This document shows, in pieces, positions 26,901 through 33,711 of a DNA stretch of 64,000 nucleotides (position 1 is its first letter; every line of letters begins with the position of its first letter). Under the pieces are notes generated by a model. That model was not told the DNA's origin. It made no database searches and worked only from the letters and a program-made list of their open reading frames with translations. Made by a program: the position numbers and the translations under genes. Source of the DNA: Actinomadura madurae (GTDB lineage: Bacteria; Actinomycetota; Actinomycetes; Streptosporangiales; Streptosporangiaceae); the NCBI RefSeq assembly GCF_900115095.1, contig NZ_FOVH01000008.1, forward strand, positions 310,001 to 374,000, read 5' to 3'.

Positions 26901-27124
26901 CTGAACGTCAGGACGAGGACGCGCTCCGGGTCGGCGCCGCGGTTCTCGATGCGGTCGACGACCGCCTCCACGATCGTCGTCGTCTTGCCCGTGCCCGGCC
27001 CCGCCAGCACCAGCATCGGCCCGCCGGCATGCTCGACCACCCGCCGCTGCTGCTCGTCGAGCACGGGCGGGACGGTCCGCGCGGGGCCCGCGCGGCGCAC
27101 GAGACGGTAGGAGGCAGATGGCAC
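23951..27124 (-). CDS. adnA: AdnA subunit of the AdnAB helicase-nuclease
   Basis: Partner of AdnB, 1057 aa, with a UvrD-like motor and C-terminal nuclease. Motifs are GPGTGKTTTIVEAV, LTFSRKAAGEL, VVFVDEYQDTD, GDPDQSIYGFRGAD, LTAHRSKGLEWD and RRLFYVAVTRAR. The nuclease has VIIDIKTSS and GVYQYAVM. Cysteines in TTCGLRWLL and the terminal DKCRTCPVRSCCPVHD form an AddB-like iron-sulfur cluster pattern. The start is uncertain: GTG 27124 has no ribosome-binding site, while similarity begins near VLDEQQRRVVEHAGG. It precedes adnB as in Rv3202c-Rv3201c. Confidence 0.92.
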   Translation of the reverse strand: MPSASYRLVRRAGPARTVPPVLDEQQRRVVEHAGGPMLVLAGPGTGKTTTIVEAVVDRIENRGADPERVLVLTFSRKAAGELRERITGRLHRTTRTPLALTFHSYAYALIRRDAVLHEEPAPRLLSGPEQLLEVRRLLEGELADGARDWPERLRAALATRGFAEELRDFTLRAVERQYVAEDLVALGRMRGRDDWAAIGGFMERYVDRFLLDPVPTYDYGELIHMAAGMLADEEVRIRERDAYDVVFVDEYQDTDPAQEALLHHLAGEGRDLVVVGDPDQSIYGFRGADVRGIQEFPNRFPTLDGDPAPVVALRTCRRMGPEILAASRRIARRLPAGSAGAAEHRALRPVEDLDEGEVRAVIADSESQESALVADELRRAHLLDGVPWSRMAVLVRSAVRQVPVLRRALAQAGVPVVVAGDEVPLIAEPAVRPFLVLLRAALKKGFLDEVVAEDLLTGPLGGADALAMRRLKRALRDLEELSGGQRPLGELLVAAVNDPRELILVHERVRAPAERIAHLIEVARRSVHEGGTAEDVLWAVWQESGQGDVLLEQSVKGGTRGAAADRDLDAVVALFDHAARFVDRLPQAGPELFVDNIAAQEIAGDTLAEQAPAGEAVRILTAHRSKGLEWDVVVVAGVQEGVWPDVRLRGSLLGVEELMEHAAGAEPDGDAAAGASLAAKMLDEERRLFYVAVTRARKRLVVTAVGGDDTEERPSRFLNELLPGAIEQSQLDEKTRWLSLSALVADLRSAVADPSRPEPLRRAAAAHLARLARAGVRGAKPENWYAITALSDEGPAFAEDEPITISPSQVEAFTTCGLRWLLASAVGAQEGGPNEYSTMGKVVHAVAEMAGADDGIDEVHVAERLDEIWNDLEFRSSWYSDKQRDQAARMVDRFLAWHRDNPNEVVALEESFKVDLGRVVIKGRIDRAERDEQGRAVIIDIKTSSTAVPKDDLARHPQLGVYQYAVMLGAFERHGLIEPGGAKLVQVGKAAFTAKAREQEQPPPAEDADPEWPKKLIEIVATGMAGDVFQARANDKCRTCPVRSCCPVHDEGGQVGD

Positions 27125-27136
27125 AACAGTTCATTG

Positions 27137-27158
27137 GAACAGATCGCCGGGGCTGTTC
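27137..27158. promoter_or_regulatory. Inverted repeat just upstream of adnA
   Basis: GAACAG, 10 bp, CTGTTC: perfect 6-bp arms 12 bp upstream of the adnA start. It may be an operator or part of the promoter. It does not fit the LexA box, and its regulator is unknown. Confidence 0.35.
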
Positions 27159-27206
27159 TGACCACAACGCACGCATGTCGCGCAGGAGAAAACCAACGCC
27201 GCGGCG

Positions 27207-27518
27207 TCAGGTCGCGGGACCCGTCCACCGGGCGCGGCCCATGTCGACGCGGCGCCCGTCCGGGCGCAGGGGCGTCCCCTCGGCGCGGTAGTTCTCGCGG
27301 GCCTCGATCTCCAGGCCGCTCGGCGGGTTGCCGTCCGCCCGGATCACCCGCCACCACGGGACGGCGCCCCCGTACAGCGACATCACCCGCCCGACCTGCC
27401 GCGGCCCGCCCCGCCCCACCAGCTCGGCCACGTCGCCGTAGGACAGGACGCGGCCCGGCGGGATCCGCTCCACCGCGTCCAGCACGGCCTCGGCGTACTC
27501 GTCAGGTTCGGACCACAT
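27207..27518 (-). CDS. Alkyltransferase-like (ATL) DNA-binding protein
   Basis: O6-alkylguanine-DNA-alkyltransferase homologue lacking the acceptor cysteine, 103 aa. The usual PCHRV is replaced by PWWRV in AVPWWRVIRADG, and the N-terminal RIPPGRVLSYGDVAELVGRGGPRQVGRVM is the family's helix-turn-helix with the arginine finger. ATL proteins bind O6-alkylguanine without repairing it and hand it to nucleotide excision repair. ATG at 27518 with GGGAG about 9 nt upstream. It lies 82 bp upstream of adnA on the same strand, matching the Rv3204 neighbourhood, which also holds an ATL-type gene. Confidence 0.87.
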   Translation of the reverse strand: MWSEPDEYAEAVLDAVERIPPGRVLSYGDVAELVGRGGPRQVGRVMSLYGGAVPWWRVIRADGNPPSGLEIEARENYRAEGTPLRPDGRRVDMGRARWTGPAT

Positions 27519-27589
27519 CCGATCATTCTCCCGAACCCGGCGCACCGCGCAGGTACACCGCGGCGCCCGCCGGCGGAGCCCACCCTGGG

Positions 27590-28969
27590 TCAGGACGGGG
27601 GGCCCGGCGGCCCGTCCGGCCGGGAGCCGCCCGCCGGGGGTCCGCCCATCGGCGGCCTGCCCGCGGGAGGCCCCGCCGGGTGCCCGCCCAGCGGCGGCCC
27701 GGCCGGGGCGGGAGCGCCCATCGGCGGCCCGCCGGGACCCGGTCCCGCCGGGTGCTTGGGGTGGCGGCGGCGGAACGTGATCGCGATCCCGGCCGCGGCG
27801 ATCGTCCCGCCGATGCCGAGCAGCAGCAGCACGGTGATCACCGGGCGGACCCACATCGGCCGCTCGATGACCTCCACCGGGCCGGGGTCCTCCTCGCCGA
27901 ACCGCTTCTCGGCGGGCTTGGCCTGCGCCGGGCCCGGCCGCGCCGAGGCCAGCGAGTCCGCCGCCGACAGCGCGCGGGCCGCGTGCACCTCGCCGAACCC
28001 GATCTCCGGGTCGTAGCCGCCCGAGGGGCCGCTCCGGGCGCTCTGCAGCAGCGCCTGCGACACCAGCGCGGGCGCCATCTTCGGGTGCTTCGAGCGGATC
28101 AGCGCGGCGACACCGGAGACGAGCGCGCTGGAGTCGCTGGTGCCGCTGCTGACGAAGTACTGCCCGTTCGGGCCGGCGACGGGCAGGCCCGCGCCCGGCG
28201 CGGACAGCACCACCGAGTAGTTCCGGTTGGAGAACGACGCGCGGGTGTGGCCCGGCTCCGTCGCCGCCACCGCGATGACGCCCGGGTAGGACGCCGGGTA
28301 GGAGTACGGCGCGAACCCGTCGCCGTCCAGGGCGCCCGCGTCCTCGCCGTCGTTGCCGACCGCCGAGACCACCACGACGCCCTTGCCGATGGCGTAGCCG
28401 ATGGCCGCGCGCTCCGCCGGCACCTCCTCGTTCTTGCCCAGCGAGAGGTTGATGACGTCGGCGCCGTGGTCGGCGGCGTAGCGGATGCCGCGGGCGACCG
28501 CCTCGTCGGCCTTCTCGGACGTCCGGTAGCGGATGTAGCTGGCGTCCTCCTTCTCGCCGATCGCGCGGATCGCGAGAATGCGGGCCTGCGGCGCCATCCC
28601 CATGACGCCGGAGCCGCCGCCGGGGCCGTGGCCCTGGCCGGCGATCAGCGAGGCCATCCCCGTGCCGTGCAGCCGCTTGGGCTGCGTCCCGGCGTCGACC
28701 TCGGCGAGCATGTTGGGGCCGGTGGTGACCTTGCCGCGCAGGTCCGCCTGCTCCGGGTCGACGCCGGAGTCGACGACCGCGACGGTCACGCCGGCGCCCC
28801 TGGTGACCTTCCAGGCGGCCTCCATGCCGAGGATGCCGAAGATCGGCTGCTGCCGGTCCCTGACCTCGTCGGCGTGCGCATGGACGGGCATGAGCCAGCT
28901 CCCGGCCAGCATCGCCGCGCCCACGCCCGCCGCCAGGCCGCGCCGCCGCGCCCGCTCCCCCGTCAGCAT
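27590..28969 (-). CDS. Mycosin-like subtilisin (S8) protease, membrane anchored
   Basis: Secreted serine protease of 459 aa, type VII secretion mycosin class. It has an N-terminal signal (RRRGLAAGVGAAMLAGSWLMP) and a catalytic triad in VAVVDSGVDP (Asp), RLHGTGMASLIAG (His) and SSGTSDSSALVSG (Ser). A single C-terminal membrane helix, VRPVITVLLLLGIGGTIAAAG, is followed by a Pro/Gly-rich cytoplasmic tail of about 75 residues. No ESX ATPase, EccB/D or WXG100 gene is in the window, so its partner system is elsewhere or it acts alone. ATG overlaps the upstream gene's stop by 7 nt. Confidence 0.88.
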   Translation of the reverse strand: MLTGERARRRGLAAGVGAAMLAGSWLMPVHAHADEVRDRQQPIFGILGMEAAWKVTRGAGVTVAVVDSGVDPEQADLRGKVTTGPNMLAEVDAGTQPKRLHGTGMASLIAGQGHGPGGGSGVMGMAPQARILAIRAIGEKEDASYIRYRTSEKADEAVARGIRYAADHGADVINLSLGKNEEVPAERAAIGYAIGKGVVVVSAVGNDGEDAGALDGDGFAPYSYPASYPGVIAVAATEPGHTRASFSNRNYSVVLSAPGAGLPVAGPNGQYFVSSGTSDSSALVSGVAALIRSKHPKMAPALVSQALLQSARSGPSGGYDPEIGFGEVHAARALSAADSLASARPGPAQAKPAEKRFGEEDPGPVEVIERPMWVRPVITVLLLLGIGGTIAAAGIAITFRRRHPKHPAGPGPGGPPMGAPAPAGPPLGGHPAGPPAGRPPMGGPPAGGSRPDGPPGPPS

Positions 28970-29982
28970 CGCCACTCCGGCTGGTCGCAGTCGGGCAGCG
29001 CCTTGGCCGCCATGGTCCGCGCGATGGCGTGGCCGATCTGCGGGGCCGGCGCGAACGGCTCGCCCGGCCGGCGCTTGGTGACGGCGGACGCGGGGCGCCC
29101 GTCGGCCTGGCCTGACGTCGTCAGCACCACGTACGGGCCGCCGCGGTCGATCGTGCGGTCCTGCCTGGCCTTGTCGGTGAACCGGGCGGACGCCGTGCCC
29201 GGGAAGGCGGCGGCGTGCAGCGCGGGCCGCACCGTGCCGGACCCGTCCGGGCCCTGCGAGCCGGGCAGTTCCTTGTACGCCTTGTCGGCCTTCCACACGT
29301 CGGGGAACGCCACCACGCCCACGGTGACGACGATGCCCTGGAGCTGGTCGACGTAGGTGGCGCGCAGGACGGCACGGCAGCCGTGCTTCCCGACCGTCCT
29401 CGCGATCTCCTCGTCGACCGCCTGGGCGCAGCCGGTGTCGGGGACGATGCCGGTCCTGGTGGCGTACTCGACGCGGTTGCCCGGCGGCCGGTAGCTGATC
29501 TTCTGCGGGAAGACGCGCCGCGCGGGCCAGGCCTGCCAGCGGCGCGCGACCTCCTTGTCGGCGGCGATGCGCAGCTCGGCGGCCGTGGGCTCGCGGTTGA
29601 GGGTCGTCCACGCGCCGGTGAGGGAGATCCCGGTGGTGACCAGGTAGCAGCAGCCGATGACCAGTGCCACGACCATCCACTGGCGCCCGGTCAGGCCCAG
29701 CACCGTCGGCCGGCCGGCCGTGCCCGGCGGGCGCGGCGGCGGACCCATCGGCCGTGGCGGGCCGCCGTAGGGGCCGCCGTGGGGGCCGCCGTGGGGGCCG
29801 CCGTGGGGGCCGCCGTGGGGGCCGCCGTGGGGGCCGCCGTGGGGGCCGCCGTGCGGGCCGCCCGGCGGAGGGCCGGCGCCGGGCGCGCCCGGACCGCCGG
29901 GCGCGCCGGGATTCGCGGGCATGCCGGGCCGATGCGGGGGCCGCGGCGGGGGCGGCTGCTGAGAAGGGGGCAGGAATGCCAC
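28963..29982 (-). CDS. Proline/glycine-rich single-pass membrane protein, partner of the mycosin
   Basis: Unrecognised protein of about 339 aa. It has an N-terminal Pro/Gly-rich cytoplasmic stretch with seven PHGG tetrapeptides and a PYGG, one membrane helix (WMVVALVIGCCYLVTTGISL), then an extracytoplasmic domain of about 220 residues with several cysteines (GCAQAV, HGCRAVL, DCDQPEWRC). GTG 29982 is used; TTG 29991 is also open. No ribosome-binding site is seen. The 7-nt overlap with the protease gene implies coupled expression, and the shared Pro/Gly tails suggest the two proteins work together at the membrane. Confidence 0.7.
   Translation of the reverse strand: MAFLPPSQQPPPPRPPHRPGMPANPGAPGGPGAPGAGPPPGGPHGGPHGGPHGGPHGGPHGGPHGGPHGGPYGGPPRPMGPPPRPPGTAGRPTVLGLTGRQWMVVALVIGCCYLVTTGISLTGAWTTLNREPTAAELRIAADKEVARRWQAWPARRVFPQKISYRPPGNRVEYATRTGIVPDTGCAQAVDEEIARTVGKHGCRAVLRATYVDQLQGIVVTVGVVAFPDVWKADKAYKELPGSQGPDGSGTVRPALHAAAFPGTASARFTDKARQDRTIDRGGPYVVLTTSGQADGRPASAVTKRRPGEPFAPAPQIGHAIARTMAAKALPDCDQPEWRC
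29761..29856. repeat. 12-bp tandem repeat encoding PHGG
   Basis: Eight consecutive 12-bp units. Six are exactly GCCGCCGTGGGG; the first (TAGGG end) and the last (GTGCGG end) each differ by one base. They lie inside the membrane protein gene and encode its GGPH run on the minus strand. The near-perfect copies suggest recent expansion. Confidence 0.95.
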
Positions 29983-30085
29983 AACAGTCAAGATTAACGG
30001 CGCTTCGCGATATTCCGCCTGTCATCCAGGTAACGGCCCCGTCCGGCACGTCGTGACATGGGCTTTCCCGGCGGGGCGGGCGACC

Positions 30086-30112
30086 GGGAATGCGGCGGCA
30101 CATGGCAGGGTT
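30086..30112 (+). promoter_or_regulatory. SigR/SigH-class promoter of moeZ
   Basis: GGGAAT (30086-30091), 18 bp, GTT (30110-30112): a perfect ECF sigma R type promoter, 64 bp upstream of the moeZ start codon. It predicts induction of this sulfur-transfer protein by disulfide stress. Confidence 0.8.
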
Positions 30113-30176
30113 GTGCGGGTGAGGACGACGTAGTCCCGCCCTCCGTAACGCCAGCGTCAGCACAGGAGCATCCACC

Positions 30177-31358
30177 GTGTCGTTGCCACCTCTGGTCGAG
30201 CCCGCCCCGGAGCTCACCCGCGACGAGGTCAACCGCTACTCGCGGCACCTGATCATCCCCGACGTGGGCATGGCCGGGCAGAAGCGCCTCAAGAACGCCA
30301 AGGTCCTGGTCGTCGGCGCGGGCGGCCTCGGCTCCCCCGCCCTGCTCTACCTGGCCGCGGCCGGCGTGGGCACGCTCGGCGTCATCGACTTCGACGTCGT
30401 GGACGAGTCCAACCTGCAGCGCCAGATCATCCACCGGCAGTCCTCCCTCGGGAAGCCCAAGGTGGAGTCGGCCGCCGAGACCGTCCGCGAGATCAACCCG
30501 CTGATCGACGTGGTCGTGCACGACACCGCGCTCGACCGCGACAACATCATGGACATCTTCGCCGGCTACGACCTCATCGTGGACGGCACCGACAACTTCG
30601 CGACGCGCTACATGGTGAACGACGCGGCCGTGCTGCTCGGCAAGCCGTACGTGTGGGGGTCGATCTACCGGTTCGACGGGCAGGCGTCCGTCTTCTGGGC
30701 CGAGCACGGCCCCTGCTACCGCTGCCTCTACCCCGAGCCGCCGCCGCCCGGCATGGTGCCGTCCTGCGCGGAGGGCGGGGTGCTCGGCGTCCTGTGCGCG
30801 TCTATCGGCTCCATCCAGGTGAACGAGGCCATCAAGCTGCTGACCGGCATCGGCGAGCCGCTCGTCGGCCGCCTGATGATCTACGACGCGCTGGAGATGG
30901 CGTACCGGTCGGTCAAGGTCCGCAAGGACCCCGAGTGCCCGCTGTGCGGCAAGAACCCGACGCAGACCGAGCTGCTGGAGGACTACGAGGCCTTCTGCGG
31001 CGCGGTCTCCGAGGAGGCCAGCGAGGCGGCGAAGGACTCCACGATCTCCGTCCAGGACCTCAAGGGCATGCAGGACCGCGGCGACGACATCTTCCTCGTG
31101 GACGTCCGCGAGCCCAACGAGTACGAGATCGTCTCGATCCCGGGCGCGACGCTGATCCCGAAGGGCGAGTTCCTGAACGGCTCCGCGCTGGAGCGCCTCC
31201 CGCAGGACAAGAAGATCGTCCTGCACTGCAAGTCGGGCGTCCGCTCCGCCGAGGCGCTCGCCGTCGTGAAGAGCGCCGGCTTCGGCGACGCCGTCCACGT
31301 CGGCGGCGGCATCCTGGCGTGGGTCAACCAGATCGACCCCAGCCAGCCCAGCTACTGA
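30177..31358 (+). CDS. moeZ: Adenylyltransferase/sulfurtransferase MoeZ
   Basis: Fusion of an E1-like adenylyltransferase (ThiF/MoeB) and a C-terminal rhodanese domain, 393 aa. It activates and thiocarboxylates ubiquitin-like sulfur carriers (MoaD, CysO, ThiS-type). Visible are VLVVGAGGLGSPALLYLAAAG, the catalytic-region Arg of NLQRQIIH, VDGTDNFATRY, the zinc cysteines CYRC and CPLC, and the rhodanese loop HCKSGVRS with the persulfide Cys. GTG start with AGGAG 8 nt upstream. It corresponds to M. tuberculosis Rv3206c and is part of the conserved backbone. Confidence 0.95.
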   Translation: MSLPPLVEPAPELTRDEVNRYSRHLIIPDVGMAGQKRLKNAKVLVVGAGGLGSPALLYLAAAGVGTLGVIDFDVVDESNLQRQIIHRQSSLGKPKVESAAETVREINPLIDVVVHDTALDRDNIMDIFAGYDLIVDGTDNFATRYMVNDAAVLLGKPYVWGSIYRFDGQASVFWAEHGPCYRCLYPEPPPPGMVPSCAEGGVLGVLCASIGSIQVNEAIKLLTGIGEPLVGRLMIYDALEMAYRSVKVRKDPECPLCGKNPTQTELLEDYEAFCGAVSEEASEAAKDSTISVQDLKGMQDRGDDIFLVDVREPNEYEIVSIPGATLIPKGEFLNGSALERLPQDKKIVLHCKSGVRSAEALAVVKSAGFGDAVHVGGGILAWVNQIDPSQPSY

Positions 31359-31372
31359 TCCCGCTCCACCTC

Positions 31373-31401
31373 CGAAGGGCCCCGGTCTCCGGGGCCCTTC
31401 G
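31373..31401. terminator. Hairpin terminator after moeZ
   Basis: Perfect 13-bp stem (31373-31385 and 31389-31401) with loop TCT, between the convergent stops of moeZ and the sulfotransferase gene. There is no T-run. Confidence 0.7.
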
Positions 31402-31410
31402 CCGTCCCGG

Positions 31411-32097
31411 TCACCGGCCGCGCAGGATCAGCCGGGCCAGGCGGCGGGGGCGCTTGCGGTGCCATTCCGCGCGCTCGTTGGACCGCGGGAACGGCTCGTC
31501 CGGCACGGGGACGCCGAGGAACGCGCACAGCGGCTTCCAGCCGTCGGCGACGTCGAAGACCAGGAGGCGCTCGGGCGGGAGCGCGGCCCGCACCTCGGCG
31601 ATGTGCCGCTCGTAGACGCCGAGGACGTGGTCGCGGTCGCCGATGCGCCCGCCGAAGACGCGGTCGTGGACGGTCGCGCGAGCCATCCGCGGGTAGAGCG
31701 CGAAGTCCGGCGACCGCCGCGCCACCAGCCACCGGACGATCCGCCGGCGGAGGGGCAGGCGGCGCTCCTCCAGGGCGCGGGCGAAGATGGTCGTGCTGAC
31801 GCTCTCGTACCAGCGCTCCGGGTCGCGGACGGTCAGGACCACCTTCGCCTCGGGATAGTGCTCGGCGAGTTCCCGCCAGTAGGACGCGGCGGGCCAGTCG
31901 AGCGCGGACTCGAAACCGGCGAACACCTCGTCCCAGCCGGTGGAGCGGCCCTCGCCGATGTCGAGCCACTGCCGGACGCGCCGCGGCTCGGCGATGACCA
32001 CCGACATGTGGTAGCAGGGGCCGAGGCCGAGCTCCTCCAGCGCGGCCTTGAGCGAGGCCGTGCCCGTCCTGCCGAATCCCGCGCCGATCACCTTCAT
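31411..32097 (-). CDS. Sulfotransferase family protein
   Basis: Cytoplasmic-type sulfotransferase of 228 aa which would use PAPS. The 5'-phosphosulfate loop is the N-terminal VIGAGFGRTGTASLKAALEEL, the 3'-phosphate site is VVLTVRDPERWYESV, and the terminal block GWKPLCAFLGVPVPDEPFPRSN is typical of the family. ATG at 32097. Divergent from the ANL ligase gene across an 87-bp gap holding a palindrome, so it may belong to the redox cluster that follows. Acceptor unknown. Confidence 0.85.
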   Translation of the reverse strand: MKVIGAGFGRTGTASLKAALEELGLGPCYHMSVVIAEPRRVRQWLDIGEGRSTGWDEVFAGFESALDWPAASYWRELAEHYPEAKVVLTVRDPERWYESVSTTIFARALEERRLPLRRRIVRWLVARRSPDFALYPRMARATVHDRVFGGRIGDRDHVLGVYERHIAEVRAALPPERLLVFDVADGWKPLCAFLGVPVPDEPFPRSNERAEWHRKRPRRLARLILRGR

Positions 32098-32139
32098 GGC
32101 GACTCCGTCCTCTGATCGGATTCTGATGCGCGCCGCCTA

Positions 32140-32155
32140 CGTTCACGGGTGAACG
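32140..32155. promoter_or_regulatory. Palindromic operator between sulfotransferase and ANL ligase genes
   Basis: CGTTCACGGGTGAACG has perfect 7-bp arms about a GG centre and sits between two divergent starts (32097 and 32185). It looks like a dimeric repressor site. No regulator gene is adjacent, so its owner is unknown. Confidence 0.55.
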
Positions 32156-32184
32156 CATTGTCCGCGGAACCGGGGAGCCGAGCA

Positions 32185-33642
32185 ATGAGCCTTTTTCCGG
32201 GATCCCTTCTCGCCGCGCTGCGGGAGTCGCCGCGCACCCCGGCGTTCGAGCACGCCGGCCGGGTCGTCTCCCGGGGCGAGCTGCTGGGGCTCATCGGCAC
32301 GGCGGCGGCCGGGCTGCGGGACGCGGGGTTCCGCCCGGGGACGGGCCTCGCCGTCCGCGCCGAGGTCTCGCCGGAGGCGTTCGCCGCGCAGATCGCCGCG
32401 CACGTGGTCGGCTGCCGGGTCGTCGGCGTGCGGCCCGGGTATCCGGCCGGGCAGCTCGCGCACGTGCTGGGCATGGGCGTGGACGCCGTCCTCGTGGACG
32501 CGCCGGGCGCGACGCCGGAGATGCTCGCGGCGGCCGGGACGCTCCGGGTCCTGCCGCTCGGGACCCTGCTGGACGGCCGGCGGCAGGCGCTCGACATCAC
32601 GGCCCGCCCGGACGACGTGGCGCTGCTGGCGTTCACCAGCGGCAGCACCGGGCGGCCGAAGGGCTGCGCGATCACCTACCGGGCGCTGAGCGAGCACTGG
32701 GCGTGGCAGCCGCGCGCCTGGGGGCCGGTCGCGGCGGAGTTCGCCGCGGCGTTCGAGCGGTACCTGCTGTTCGGCACGCTGGCCAGCATGGTCGTCTTCG
32801 AGTTCCTCGCGCCGTGCCTGCTCGGCGGCGGCACCGCGGTGATCCCCGAGGACGACGGCCGGCCCCTGTTCCCGTACGCGATCGAGCGGTACGGGATCAC
32901 CGGCTCCATCGTGACCGTCCCGCGGCTCGGCCGGATGCTCGGTCTCCTGCGGGACGATCCGGGCGCGGCCCGGAGCCTGCGGGCGCTGATGGTGTCGGGG
33001 TCGCCGCTCGGGCCGCACCGGCTCGCGGAGGCCGTGGAGCGGCTCGGCCCGGTCGTCTACAACGGGTACGGGCAGACGGAGGCGGGTTCCATCTCGATGC
33101 TGACGCCCGCCGGCATCGCGGCGGGCGACCTGGCCTCGGTCGGCCGCCCGCATCCGGGCGTCGAGATCGACGTCGAGGCCGGGACGGGCGAGATCCTCGT
33201 GCGCAGCCCGTCCATGATGACGGGCTACTGGGACGACCCCGGCGAGACGCGGGACGTCCTGCGGGACGGCCGGCTGCGCACCCGCGACCTCGGCCGCCTG
33301 GACGAGCACGGCCGCCTGCACCTGTCGGGCCGCGCCCGCGACGTGATCATGGTGAACGCCATGGTGGTGTACGCCGGCCCGATCGAGCGGGTCCTGGCCG
33401 GGCATCCGGACGTCGCCGAGGCGTACGTGGCCGGCGCCCCCGACGAGGAGACGGGCGAGGCCGTGCACGCGTTCGTCGTCCCGGCGCACGGGCGCCGTCC
33501 GGGCGGCGGGGCGCTGCGCGACCTCGTCCGGGACGAGCTCGGCGCGGACAGCGTTCCGCGGACGATCACCGTCGTGCCCGCCGTCCCCACCTCCGCCGCG
33601 GGAAAGCCCGACAAGCGCGCCCTGTTGGACGGCCGCTTCTGA
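32185..33642 (+). CDS. ANL-superfamily acid-CoA (or amide) ligase
   Basis: AMP-forming ligase of 485 aa, first gene of the redox cluster. Motifs are the P-loop LLAFTSGSTGRPKG, MVSGSPLGP, VYNGYGQTEAG, the adenine/ribose region TRDLGRLDEHGRL with GRARDVIM, and a C-terminal lysine in SAAGKPDKR. It is short for the family, with no fused carrier domain. The usual VNGxNVYP segment is altered to VNAMVVYAGP. ATG 32185 has GGGGAG 8 nt upstream; an in-frame ATG at 32149 lies in the palindrome region. Probably activates a small carboxylic acid used by the following oxidases. Confidence 0.83.
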   Translation: MSLFPGSLLAALRESPRTPAFEHAGRVVSRGELLGLIGTAAAGLRDAGFRPGTGLAVRAEVSPEAFAAQIAAHVVGCRVVGVRPGYPAGQLAHVLGMGVDAVLVDAPGATPEMLAAAGTLRVLPLGTLLDGRRQALDITARPDDVALLAFTSGSTGRPKGCAITYRALSEHWAWQPRAWGPVAAEFAAAFERYLLFGTLASMVVFEFLAPCLLGGGTAVIPEDDGRPLFPYAIERYGITGSIVTVPRLGRMLGLLRDDPGAARSLRALMVSGSPLGPHRLAEAVERLGPVVYNGYGQTEAGSISMLTPAGIAAGDLASVGRPHPGVEIDVEAGTGEILVRSPSMMTGYWDDPGETRDVLRDGRLRTRDLGRLDEHGRLHLSGRARDVIMVNAMVVYAGPIERVLAGHPDVAEAYVAGAPDEETGEAVHAFVVPAHGRRPGGGALRDLVRDELGADSVPRTITVVPAVPTSAAGKPDKRALLDGRF

Positions 33643-33711
33643 TCAAGCTCTGAGATTCGCCGCGTTGACTGGGATTGACCGTTCAATCACCTCGTCGTGG
33701 CGGAGGGTGTC

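Noticed and set aside
23978..29356. A 1792-codon open frame on the plus strand over adnA, the ATL gene and the mycosin gene
   Set aside because: It is the antisense shadow of GC-rich genes. Composition is Arg/Gly/Val-rich, no domain is visible, and the minus-strand frames carry all helicase and protease motifs.
28970..30232. Extension of the mycosin frame to 880 codons
   Set aside because: The signal peptide and the 7-nt overlap with the membrane-protein gene fix the start at 28969. The extension is a frame-shifted copy of the upstream gene.
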